A stretch of DNA of 64,000 bases from contig CP141141.1 in the NCBI GenBank assembly GCA_035235625.1, positions 20,209,968-20,273,967 of the forward strand, given 5' to 3'. Origin of the DNA: Saururus chinensis. Taxonomy: Eukaryota > Streptophyta > Magnoliopsida > Piperales > Saururaceae. The translations under genes and the position numbers were made by a program. The notes beneath the pieces are model-generated. The model made no database searches and had not been told where the DNA came from. It saw nothing but the letters and a program-made list of their open reading frames with translations. This document shows, in pieces, positions 10,000 through 21,947 of this stretch. Every line of letters begins with the position of its first letter. Positions within the stretch are counted from its first letter, which is position 1.

Positions 10000-12900
10000 A
10001 TGGCGATTGTCACCGGGGACCGGTACCTCGAGTCCCTGGTGAAATTCGTGGAGAGACAAGCGGGGCCTTTGCTGGAGGGATCCCTGGTGCTCAAGCTCAA
10101 CCCTGTGGGTCTGCACTACGTGCAGACGCGTTTGGAGCAGCTTCAGGAAGTGGAGGGCCTCCTTGCTGGGGCCCCTGTGGATTACCTTCGTGCCTATGTC
10201 TCTGATCTTGGAGATTACCGGGCCCTGGAGCAGCTCAGGAGAATTCTCCGGCTGTTAACCTCCCTGAGGGTCGTGTCAGTGTTGCCTTCACCCACCCGTG
10301 ATCCAACACCGCTCTCTCTGTTGCCATTTGGTCGGCTCAAGTGTCTGGAGCTACGGGGTTGTGATCTTTCCACTTCAGCTGCCAGGGGGCTTCTAGAGCT
10401 GAGACACACTCTGGAGAAGATTATCTGTTACAACTCCACTGTAAGTTCCTTGTGATATAGCTGGAATTTTTCGTTCATATTTAATTTTGATTCACAGTTT
10501 CATTAAAAAAAATTGGCTCTCAGTGTGCTTGCCTCTGATTCTGCTGCAGTAAACGTTATTAATCTGTGTGTATATTTTTCCACTCTGGATTCTTTTTTTG
10601 TTTTGGTTTTTGGAAAGGCCTATGTTTTAGTTTTTGGGTCAGGCCTTTTTTTAAGTTAAATTTTGGTTTGTTATTTCCAGCGCTTTTTGTATAATATAAC
10701 CAATAGCCTTGCATATGAGCCTTATATTCTGTGCTTTTTACTATTTTTTTTTCTTTTTCAAAATAAAGTTCATAAGTTTAAATTTAGTGATTGTAGTTAT
10801 ACTAGTAAATATATTCAAGCATGTAAGTTAGGTGTTTGTTTCTGTTAAATTGTCTTAACATTTATAATAATTTCTTTTTCATTAACCAACTTGATTTCCA
10901 ATTAATTCCAGAATGCTCTTAGGCATGTATTTGCTAGTAGAATCATCAATATCAAGGACTCGCCAGTGTGGAATAAGCTGACATTCGCTTCATGCACTTG
11001 TAATGGACTAGTCCCAATGGATGATTCCCTGCAATTGCTTCCAGCTGTTGAAATCTTGGATCTGAGTAGAAACCGTTTTGCCAAAGTTGATAACCTGCGG
11101 CAGTGTACAAAGTTGAGACACCTAGATTTGGGGTTTAATCATCTAAGGACAATTGTGTCGCTTAGTGAGGTACATTCATTCTGTAATAGTTTCATACAAA
11201 TGCGTTGGATTTCATGTGTGAATTGTTGGACATTTCATACTTCTTCTCTTATTATGATAACTAGCTGTTTTCCTTTCCGTTTTCCAACTCTTTTTGTATT
11301 GATATCTCAAATACGTAATTAAGGCTTCCAAGGTGTAGGATACAGCCACGAGAAAAGGTCTTTTTGTTGCATTATCAATAGACCTTTTGTATTTTGTTGT
11401 ATGAGAAGTGGATATTTAAGATTAAATTTTTGTTACTGGAAGGAAGATAAAAGATACTTCCTCTGTCCCACATTAATAGTCCGATTTGGTTTTTGAAAAT
11501 AAAATAATTTTAGTTCATTTTGAAAAACCAAATCAGACTATTGAAGTGGGACGGAGGGAGTGTTTTGTTATTCTTGTGGACTTCATTTATTATTGCATTT
11601 GTGGGTTTTGAATTTGTGTATTTTGTTTCGATGGTGTGCAATTATATGGGAACTTTTTAGGCTGGACACTCATACCTAACCTCAAAAATGCTGGACCTCT
11701 GTCATCAGGCTAAGTGATCTCATGACATCGCATGGGTGGGACTTGCAATGCCCATTGTTTTTCCAAGTTGAAAATATTCCATTTCTGATATTTATGTTCC
11801 AAAATTCCTTGTGGTCAAGCCATGGCTGAGTACCTTTTGGTTCAGAATAATTAGAATTAGCCTGATCTGAAAAAAGAAATAGAAATGTTACTGCAAGTTA
11901 TTTAGCTTTTGAAAGCTTTTTATTGGTGGAAACTTATGCATTATCCTGTTGTGGATTTGCATGCAATAAGCTTTGCACTTTTTTGCTTTTGTGCAACTCA
12001 TACATATCTGTCTCCAAAGTGTATCAGTGCTGAGCAGAATGCAAATACGTAGGATTCTTTACATTTTTGGTGGGCCATTGCTGTTCAATAGTACATTACA
12101 TGATGGACCTTTGTGCGATTGTTTAGATTAATACCCCTGACAATTATGACCATTGCTGAAGGGAAATGTGGCTTCCCTATGAAGGCTGCAAGAGTAGGCT
12201 TGTCTTTTGACATCTTTTTACATTTGACCATTTTAATTGTTTTAACTTGGCTTGGTAGTTCAGCATATACATTTAAAGATTCCACTGCAAACTAGCTGTG
12301 TAGACCAGTTACAGTTTGTTGTATTATGCAGGTCTCTTGCCCAATTGTTAAACTTGTTTTGAGGAACAATGCTTTAACTACGTTGCGTGGCATTGAGCAT
12401 TTGAAGTCAGTTGAAGGGCTTGATCTTTCCTACAATATTATTTCCAATTTTTCAGAGTTGGAGCTCCTTGGGAGCCTTTCATCACTCAAGAGCTTGTGGT
12501 TGGAAGGGAATCCAATTTGCTGTGCACGATGGTATAGAGCTCACGTCTTCAGCTATTTTGTTAATCCAGATAGAGTAAGTTATGAATATATGTCTCACAG
12601 CAGTACAGAAGTCTTTTTTAAAACTAATGTCCTGTTTTTGAGAGTGTACACGTTATTGTGTGTACTTAATTACTTATATTAGATTTTTTTGTGATTCAGT
12701 TAATATTGGATGAGAGGGGGATTAGTAAACGAGAATTTTGGAAGAAGCAAATTATTCTTGCCAGCAGGATGAAAAAGCCTGCTGCCTCTGGATTTTATTC
12801 ACCTGCAAAGGAGAGATGTGTCGTTGCAAGCACGGTCAACACAAAAATGGTGGGTGGCTTTGAAGATAGGTATTTTCTGCATTCCTCGAGTTATAATATT

Positions 12901-15900
12901 CTTGATACAGATTTAGAGGAGGCCAATAGTTGAGGAAAGGGGATAACAATTTACTGAAATTAATGGTATTTAAGCTCGATCATATGTTTTGAATGCTATT
13001 CAATCTTGAGGTTAGTACAGTGGACTAGGCAAATTTGTTCAAGACTAGTGTATTTATCTGATCATGCTGAGTTACTTTGTTCTTCCCACATGGTTATTGA
13101 TTTTTTCCTAGTTTGGGCTATGAGCAACCGCTGTTGGCTTTCTTGTGATCTGTTATCAACTCCTTTAGATTTTTGTATCTTCTAAAATTTGTGTTTTCAA
13201 TGGATTACTTGCATCTGACATGTGCTGGATACTTTACCTGTAATGAGTTGTCATGCCTTACTTATGTGTATTGAATTTCCATGTCCTTTTACTTGATTGC
13301 ACAGTTTTCATTTTTAAATATGTGGGACACTTAGATATTATCTCTTGGGTGTATTTTTTTCAGACTTGACTTAATGTAATGCATCCGACCTATACCTGAA
13401 AATAAATAATTACTTGTCGCTTCATATGTGGAACATGCCTTGTTTTTCTTTAATTCCAATGCTTAACCATGTATTTATTCTTTTTTATGCAGAAAAAGTT
13501 ATCTCGTTTGGCCTCTATTGAAGACGATGAGCCAAGGAGTCATTTTGGTTCAGCTGCTACTGATCAAGACTCTGTCTCTCTTGATGGGGAGAATTATAAG
13601 AGAGATGAATACATTAAATTTGGTGATGATGAGGAAATAGTTAGGACGCCAGATAGTAATGATTTTGTGAAGAAGCAGAGAGCAGTTTCTTGGTTGCAAG
13701 ATTTTGCAGGATATCATCCAGATTCAAACCCTGATGTTACAATGGATAACAAGAAATTTGTGGGTTCTGTCTTGAATAATGGCAAGGAAAGAGGTAGGAG
13801 GAGCAAGAGAATATATACACGCCTTGGAGAAAGTTCAACGTATGTTTTAAAGTTGCAGAACTTAGGGGATGAAGCAAGTAAACTTCCCATGGAAGGTGAA
13901 ATATCATTTTCTGATGCTTCCATGGATCACCATGGTAGTGATAGCCCCACCTATAAGAAAAATAATGGTGTGGACTCTGCAAAGGTTGATGGTAGCTTTG
14001 AAGCAAAACCTCTGAAGCATCAAGTGCCTGCTTCTTCTCATGATGCGTGCTTATATTGTGATAAGATAAAGTTTGAAGGATGGGGTGATCAGACACCTAC
14101 TAAATTATCATTTGCTGCAATAGATGAGATTATGGGTTCTCGCTCAACTTCTATGCACTCTGCATCACCTCCTCATTATGAAAAGGGTATTCTTCATCGT
14201 CGCCACAATTTAGAGGAAGAAGTCATGCAACTCTCGGCTGAATCATATTCTGAGGCCCCATCTGACAGTGATACAAGCTCCTGTGATGATGAAGATTCAT
14301 GTACGTATGATGCATCTGATCATGTTGATTTTAATTTGTCCGATGAAGGGTCCACACACAGCAGTTTAGTAAACTATGGGGAAGAACAATTTGGTGGGAA
14401 TTATAACTACAGTTTGGAAGAGGTGTTACAAACGAGACAAACCACAGATTTTTTATTGGATTCTCGTTTTGAGCCAGAATCAGAGGCAATTCTGGATGAT
14501 GGTGGCGATGGTAACATTAGCACAACAGGACTGCATTTGGCTGTTTTAGAGAAAAGAAAAAATAAAAGAAGACTAAAGAGAAGACTTGTTCCACTTGCTG
14601 TGGAAAATTCTTCTCCAAATAATGGAAAATTATTGCCAAAACTGAATGGTATCTTGGCGGCCTCAAAACATAATATACACCAATTGGAAATTGTTAATGA
14701 GAAAGATGGGATGATTGAAGATGTATGGACACAGTTAAAATCTCAAGATGGTGATCCAGCTATTGAGATTGATGACACTATGAAAAAATCAGTTAATTCT
14801 GAGATTGCAAATCATGGTGTTACCGAAACTTATATAAAGTCTGTGCATTGTTCATGTATGATCCAGGGACCGGACTGCGTGAAAATGTAAGTACAAGTGC
14901 ATTAACTCTTTCTTTCACCAATATTTATGATTAAAACGTTTTGATTATCTCTTGTGTGCTACCTTTATCTTCTTTTTCAGGGTTCTGTATGCACAAATAT
15001 TTACATATTGTATATATATTTAAAGTGGAATACTAGTTTAGTCAATTCTAGTAATAATAAAATGTTTTTTGTTGCCCAATTGGTCCCTTTGTCCCACATT
15101 TATAACTCCATTTGCTTTTTCAAAATGAACTAAAAATAGTTCATTTAGAAAAACCAAATGGTGCCATGCATGGGACGGAGGGAGTATTATAATACTTGCG
15201 TATAAAGATTCTCTTGCTTTTTTTAATGCTAATTGTAATTGTATTTGTTACTGTAGAACGGAGGTTCTGGATCAACTGTCATCATTGAAGTTGAATTTTA
15301 TTGCACAATCAATTTTTTGATATCTTTTCTACTTTTGATAATGGATTTGACATGAGGTTACTTTCTTTAAATGTTTGATTGTTCACAAACATACGATTTG
15401 ACAATGGTCCAGTATACCAATGTTTGATGTTATTTACTCAAGCATCACTTGCTGTTTTCCTGTACAAGCATCTGATTCAGACTTATCCAACGGAAATGGA
15501 TGGCTAAGGGATCTTTTGTGGTACAATGATGAAAGCTTACATGTTTTTACCTCTACATAATATTACACACACAATACTTGGCGGGATACAGTTTCTTTGA
15601 TGTTTCTTAATAGCCAACTTTCAAGTGTATCAGGTTGATGTTTGGATTGGCAAGGTCTCCTCTGTATCTTTCTTGTAATTTTGCTGAATGTTAATTTTGA
15701 ACTAACAAAATATGCTCTAATAAATTATCAAAACGAGGGAAAAATTGTCATTTCTATTGGCCAAGTATTTGTACATTAGATTGAAGTAAGTGGTTCAGGC
15801 AGTTAGCTTCTGGCTTATAAGACTTGCTTCCTAATTGTTGTTAGAGTGGCAGTATGGTGGATGTTGAAATACGGAAAGTATCTCAAGCTTGTAATTTTGG

Positions 15901-18900
15901 AAGTTTGGCCGAAAATTATTATGATTGCTGTAATATCATGAAAAAGTCAGTTTCGAGGTTGAGCATGGAGTTACTGGTGCATGTGTTAGTACAAGTCAGG
16001 ATGGCAGTATATACTTTCTAGGAGTGTATAGAACTTATCCATCACAGGCTCTGGAATTCATGTTTGAATTTATGTTTTTAAACCTCTGCTATGTTTAGCT
16101 TGCAAACCAGCACATACCTTTTGTATATTACAGGCTATGAGTACTTTTCTATTGGAGTATTTGGAATTATATAATAAAAATAGATGATTATCACATCCAT
16201 TGTTGTTGCTTAACGACCTTTTTTGACCAACAAAAATTTTGCTCTTCCATTCCATTTTATTTCAAGTGATTTTCAACTTAAAGTATAATCCTTGCTCTGC
16301 TTATAATGCTTGTGGGCTTGAGCATAAAACTGCAAACAGATCACTGAACACCGTGCATGGCACAATTTAAAAAATTTGTGAGGTATGCTTGGTGGAAGGA
16401 GGGAAGTCCTCAATTTCTATGTTATTACTGATCAACATTTCATGTTGATCCATGAAGAAATTGTTTTGGTCATCTGCTGAATTTGTTTATATGCTATTAA
16501 TGATGGGGAGATATGGTAAGTCATATTTAGTTAAGAGGACAAGTTTGGCATTCAAGCGTTTCAAGCCCCAGTAGATGATTTAATTTCTTTTAATGAATTC
16601 AAGCGATCTTATGGCACATTTTATTGGCTGAAGGGTTAAAGTACATAACAGATTAATGTTTTGCATGTGGATTTTGTATTGCCATATTGATTCTGACAAG
16701 ATTTAAATGGTGATATACAATCCATGGCTTCTATTTGAAAATAGCTGAGGTAAGGCGTAGATGAGATGACATGTTTGCAAATTGCTATGAGGAAAGAAGT
16801 TCAATTGCCCAACAAGTTATTGTCTACACAAAACTACTTGTTAAAAGTAATGCATTTTGTATCCATTATGTTCCAAACGAAAAGTAAATGATAAATAACG
16901 ATATCATAATCAGATAGATCAAATATAATTAGATAAATGTAATTGAGAAAAAAATCATATCATATTAAATGAGCTAATATATTTTAATTCCGTGAACTAA
17001 TGTTGCCGACCTGTTTATTAACACAATTATGCCTTGGGATATTGCCATCAATTAGACGACTGAAGAATCTGACTTTGATTTATTCATTTACTTCCTTTCT
17101 AGGGACTTGCATTTTACCTGACTAAGTGCAATGAAGATAGTTTGCAAAATTGTCTTTTATTTCCATATCAAGTGGTGTCAGTGGGTTGATCAATTTTAGT
17201 GAAGAGTATCACTGCTTAATCCTAACTTAGAAGATTCATACGGATCTATATCAAGGTAGATTAAGATAAGTGATTACTGTGACTTTTTAACAATGTGTTG
17301 CCCGACAACCAATTGAATTGTTTCTCAGGAAGATCTGAAGGAAACAAAATTATTGATTACGATGGCTGACCTTGTAGAAGTAGTTTAGTTTATTGTGGTG
17401 GCTCTCTTTGAAGGAAGCAAAGTTATTAATTTTGATTACAATGGCTGACCTTGTAGAAGTAGTTTAGTGCATTTTAGTGGCTCTCCCTGAAGGAACAAAG
17501 TTATTAATTTTGATTACGATGGTTGACCTTGTAGAAGTAGTTTAGTACATTTTAATGGTTCTCCTTTATCTCATTCCAGGCCAATGACCAACATTATTAT
17601 TGTGTTATGCCATGTATTGATGGTCAGTGGCAGTATTCTGTTTGGTCATTTGTTTCATCATTTTGCTATCTCCTGAGTCCCCTCCAGTATTCACATTTGA
17701 ATTTTCAGGTTTCTGTGTTTCACTATCATTCCTCTTATACTTACGTCCCTTCATTCTGTGCACAGCGATATGTTTGTCATGTCTTTTCATAATGTCAAAT
17801 CTTTTAGAAATTAGAAAAGGGATGCAATTGCAAAAATGATTAAACAAATTTAATAATGACCTCATCTCAATATGAGATAGTTTTGCTTGGCATACATCAG
17901 ATGCCCTTCCTAGTTTAGTGTTTAAGGAATATCACCAACATTCTGTGAAATAGTGGATTAAAGAGCAGTTTTTTTTGCTCAGTAATACAAGAGCAACAAT
18001 TTCTGATTATTTTCCCACAAAAGAAAATTTGGCATCAGAATTAAACGTTTGTTTTGTTGACAGAATGATTTTTTAGAAACAAATTAATGGTGGATAAGCC
18101 ATGAATTGTTTGTCATAATGCAATAAATATACACTCAGTGGTGGTTAATATATCACTTCGACTACCTGTACATAACATAGACAGTGAGTAATATATTCTA
18201 TACTCGGGGTTTCTCTGAATATGACTAAGGATTATCTGAAAGTTCTCGCTCTTGAAGATATTGTTGTATGGAATACATAAAGAAGTAAATTGAATAAATG
18301 AATATAGGTTAATCTCAAATAAACAGATCCTGAATGGATGAAGGTTAAGTCCAGTTTAATGGATGTTGTAAATGATAAGCACCTGAAATAATAAAAGGTC
18401 CTTGATTGAGAATATCAGTATGCTTGATAAATATAAGAACACGTTTCACTCTACGTGTGTGTGCGCGTGCAAATGGATTGTGAAGGAAAGAATGTTAAAT
18501 TCAGTTTAATGGAAGATGGAAGTCAGGAATTCACAAAAATAATAGAAGGTTCATGGTTGTGAAAAATGAGGACAGTTGATAAGTGTGTGCATATGTTTCA
18601 TGTGTGTATCACATGGTAATAACATCATTTTTGTGCACTTTTCTTCGTTTATCTTCTAGTAGAATCATTTTTTTGTACTTTGCTTTATTTTGTGTTCTTT
18701 CATCTTATCAGAGAATCATCTCCTCTGGTTGTTGTTTCCTTAACATCTAATGTAATAATAGTGATTATGCGAGTGATACTTTGTTGCACTTTCCATGCAG
18801 TGATGTTGTGGTGCTGTTGAGTAGTGAGAGCAACATATATGTAACTGCTATTGATTCCACAGAAAGTTGGACAGGTTGGGCATTCATTTTTTGTAAAAGC

Positions 18901-21095
18901 TTTATATTTGTACATGTTTAAAACCAGCTTAATGTTTTGTCTTGTGGGATTATAAGAAGGTTGTAGATATGTTTATCTGTCTTCGTAATTGGTGTTTTGT
19001 AGGAAAACCACCTTCAGTTTTTGGCTGTTATAAGCGTGAAGATATTAAGGAAATTCTTGTTGGGCTTGGACTTCAGGTGGTGAGGTTAGTGCATTTGTAA
19101 GAAAAAGTAGAATCATGAAGGAGGAGCTCATATTATTTAGTTTGATTTTAATTTTTTAATCCTTCCAGGGTGGACATTGAGGGGCATGCTCCTTACCTGT
19201 TCATAATGAGGAGCATTGAGAATGTCAGGGAATTTTTTTGTCTACTCCAGCTTTGTGATTCAGCTGAAACAAGTGCAATATGCTCTTTCAGGAGGTAAGC
19301 TTACAAGTTGCTCCATAATATTCTAGATTATGAATCTGGACAACCAGATGAAGTCTTATATGTCTTTTATATTCTTATTGATTGTGTGGCCTCTGATGGG
19401 GTCCTTGTAAAAATTATATTGCAGTTGCGATAAGGTTCAGGCCAGAAAGTTTGAGAAAGATATTTGCAGAGGTTCAATTATGAGCATTTATCTGTATTCA
19501 ATGCTGCTTGTTTGGAAAAAATCTACTGAAGGTATTGTCATATGATTGCTTTGTATATATTATCAGGTATTTGAAAGGGACTATGACTAATTTAATAGAG
19601 ATGCATTTCAACGTGTCTGTGCCCACCATGTGTGGGTCACACAATTTTGATTATGTTGACCATTGCGAAATGCCTGCCTGCCCCCTTTATATGTGCACCA
19701 TCAGATTTTAACCTGATGGCGCGCATCGCGCTGCATGTAAAAAAGTTAGCTCATGCCCTGGCACGGGCTAATTTTCCAACTTAATATCTTAATAATCATG
19801 AGTTTTAACCATTGGAGACTGTGGAGTGAGTGATCTTGTTGAGAGAATGCTTCTCAAATTTGTAGATATTGTGTAATTCGGATTTAGCCTGGTGAGGTTG
19901 GCTTGGTATATGATTCTATTTCAGGTTTAAGTATTATCACAGCCCAATCCTTATTGTACTTTTTCATGTAGTTGTTGGTGTTTCCTACTTGAACAGGGTG
20001 GCATTCAAGATCCTTATTTTTGGTCGAAGGCTATTTACTTGTTTGCACTGAAGACCTTGAGCAGTTTGGTTATTTTGTGGAAAATGATGAAGTGGCTTCC
20101 CCATATTTTTCTCTTGATGTATTCTGCTCTATTGACTGCATAAATGAGATGGTAATATAAGTTTAGTACTTTATCCAATGCCATATTGTCTTAAACGGCA
20201 TATCAGAATTGTCTTAGTGTATCTCTCTAGAGTTAAATATTTTACCTATACTTATAAGTTTTAACCACTTCTGCAATTACTAGGCATGCAAGTATTTTAT
20301 ATTTTCAGTGTAAAGTTACTCCTGAATTGTATACAGTCGGTCATGTGGCCCTCCCAACTTTGCAACTGTAAAGGACAGTGCCTTCTTACTTGTTGCCATG
20401 GCTACCGAGCTGATGGCTGGCTGCACCAGATTTCCGTCTGTATGTGATCCGGTTCCTCATTTGGGTTAGGGAATCTCGAACCTGGACAGGGTCCTCCTGT
20501 AGATATGACAATAAATAAAAGGACTAGCCGTTTCATTATGTTTTTATGTCTCCTTGGTCCTATAGAATAGGGAGGCTGGAGATTTTGGACAGTGATCTAA
20601 AAGGCTAGAATGTCAAAATGACTTCAATTTTAGGATCATATGATTTGAATATTTTGTTGCATGCAAACCTCTTGTGGTTGATGGGATCTTTTATCTGTTG
20701 AGTCTCAGATTCCTGTATCCTTAGTCCTGTGCTCAAGTCCCATTGCTTTGAATGAAAAACCCATGTTTTAGAATATTTAATCTCATGTACTTGCGGTTTT
20801 GAAAGTCTTATCCCCTTTTGTAGTAAACTTATCTGCTTCGTTGCAAACGTGACAGGTTATTGAAACTAATGAAAGCAGATGTATGACCTTGGTCATGGGC
20901 AATGTTGGATCCGCAGGCACTCACTTCCTGGCCAAGCTTGAGAGTAAAAAGCAGCCAGAACAGAAATCTGTGGACCAAGTAACATGGAGATTCAAGTGGT
21001 TCTCCGAGGACACCCTGAACAAATTTGTGTCGTTAATAAAAGCTATGCATCCAGGAGTAGCCACATTTCCTTTATCCGTAAGAAGCACAACATGA
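10000..21095 (+). CDS. Leucine-rich-repeat protein, LIP1/STK11-interacting-protein-like, 12 exons
   Basis: Coding exons: 10000-10440, 10912-11169, 12332-12574, 12700-12849, 13493-14886, 15847-15945, 18801-18874, 19003-19084, 19169-19294, 19425-19531, 19997-20151, 20856-21095. All phases agree and give 1,122 residues. The N-terminus (MAIVTGDRYLESLVKFVE) and the block around GAPVDYLRAYVSDLGD match, as I recall them, plant proteins annotated 'outer arm dynein light chain 1' or STK11-interacting-like (Arabidopsis At3g17920 type). LRRs occupy roughly residues 100-310, for example LDLSRNRFAKVDNL and LDLSYNIISNF. An acidic, serine-rich middle follows (exon 5), then a conserved C-terminal domain (DVVVLLSS ... 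VTWRFKWFSEDTLNKFV). Animal LIP1 binds the kinase LKB1; the plant role is not established. Start chosen: ATG at 10,000. Least certain is exon 6, whose donor AAAAA|GTCAGT is weak, before a 2.86-kb intron. Confidence 0.9.
11457..11560. mobile_element. Stowaway-type MITE in LRR-gene intron 2
   Basis: The termini CTTCCTCTGTCCCAC and, inverted, GTGGGACGGAGGGAG fold on each other across about 104 bp. TA precedes the left end and TG follows the right end. These are the Tc1/mariner (Stowaway) terminal sequences. Confidence 0.8.
15082..15185. mobile_element. Stowaway-type MITE in LRR-gene intron 5
   Basis: Inverted termini (left GGTCCCTTTGTCCCACAT, right ending GGGACGGAGGGAG followed by TA) enclose an internal palindrome around AGTTCATTT. 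It is the same family as 11,457-11,560. Confidence 0.75.
17333..17568 (+). repeat. Triplicated 78-79-bp tandem repeat in LRR-gene intron 6
   Basis: Three head-to-tail copies carry 'gATGGCTGACCTTGTAGAAG' and 'TAGTTTAGT'. The ATG positions 17,362, 17,441 and 17,519 give spacings of 79 and 78 bp. Each copy could encode only the octapeptide MADLVEVV before a stop, so this is more likely an intronic minisatellite than coding. Confidence 0.85.
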
Positions 21096-21947
21096 AGTCA
21101 CGAGTCCCCAGTTTTGTATTCTTTGCATTCTTTTTTGTTTATTCCTCCCCTCCTTTTGATTGCTCATTTGGGATTGCGTTTGTTTGCTTTTTTTGGTTTC
21201 TTTTTTTATAAGGTTTGTTTGGTGTTAGGAATTAGCCTTTTGCGTTCTTTTTTGTATTCTTTGATTGATATTCTTTCAGCGGTGTACAGATGTATAGAGT
21301 GTGGAGAGGTACAAAATTGTAAAAATGATAGATGAGCTTTATCATTGCCATGTAATTAAGATAGATACAAGTGTGCAGACAAAGTGAAGTGGCTTCAGGT
21401 GTTAGAAAAAGGATAAATGTTTTATTGGCCACATGACCAATGGACATGTGGAGGGGAACCTAGGAACTGTTGATCTGTTCTCAAGTTTCTCTCACACCAT
21501 TTGATAATGTGACAGTGTCCTATTGTTAGTCACTAAGCCTTTTATTTAGTCAAGCTGGACAAATCCCAAAGAAAAAAAAAACTGTTTTATAGCTCTTTGG
21601 CAACTCTGCGTTGCTCTTTTTAGCTGAGTGGTTTACGAATTAGACACCATGTCTGTTGTACGACAGCTCTTGTTTTCCCTTTCTTACCCCTTACCCCAGC
21701 TGGCATGGATGGCCTATCAAACCTAATCATGGGAGAATTTGTTGGGCAATGAGTTTTTAATAGATTAATGTTTTTCACGATCATTTAATGGACATGATCG
21801 ATCCGTTTTTGCAGTATGATGTGTTTATCTATGCGGTATGCGGTATAGTCTGCTATATATTATTAGCAAAGCATCTAAGTACAATGACATATGTTCATGC
21901 CCCTTTCATGGACGCATGCTATCTAAATTAGGGTTGTGATATCCGCC
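21096..21947. other. 3'UTR and spacer between convergent genes
   Basis: About 850 bp separate the stop codons of the + strand LRR gene and the - strand GDSL gene. A T-rich 3'UTR-like stretch follows the first stop. No further gene is seen. Confidence 0.5.

Noticed and set aside
13714-14096. Two open frames on the - strand opposite exon 5 of the LRR gene
   Set aside because: They are shadows of the long coding exon on the + strand.
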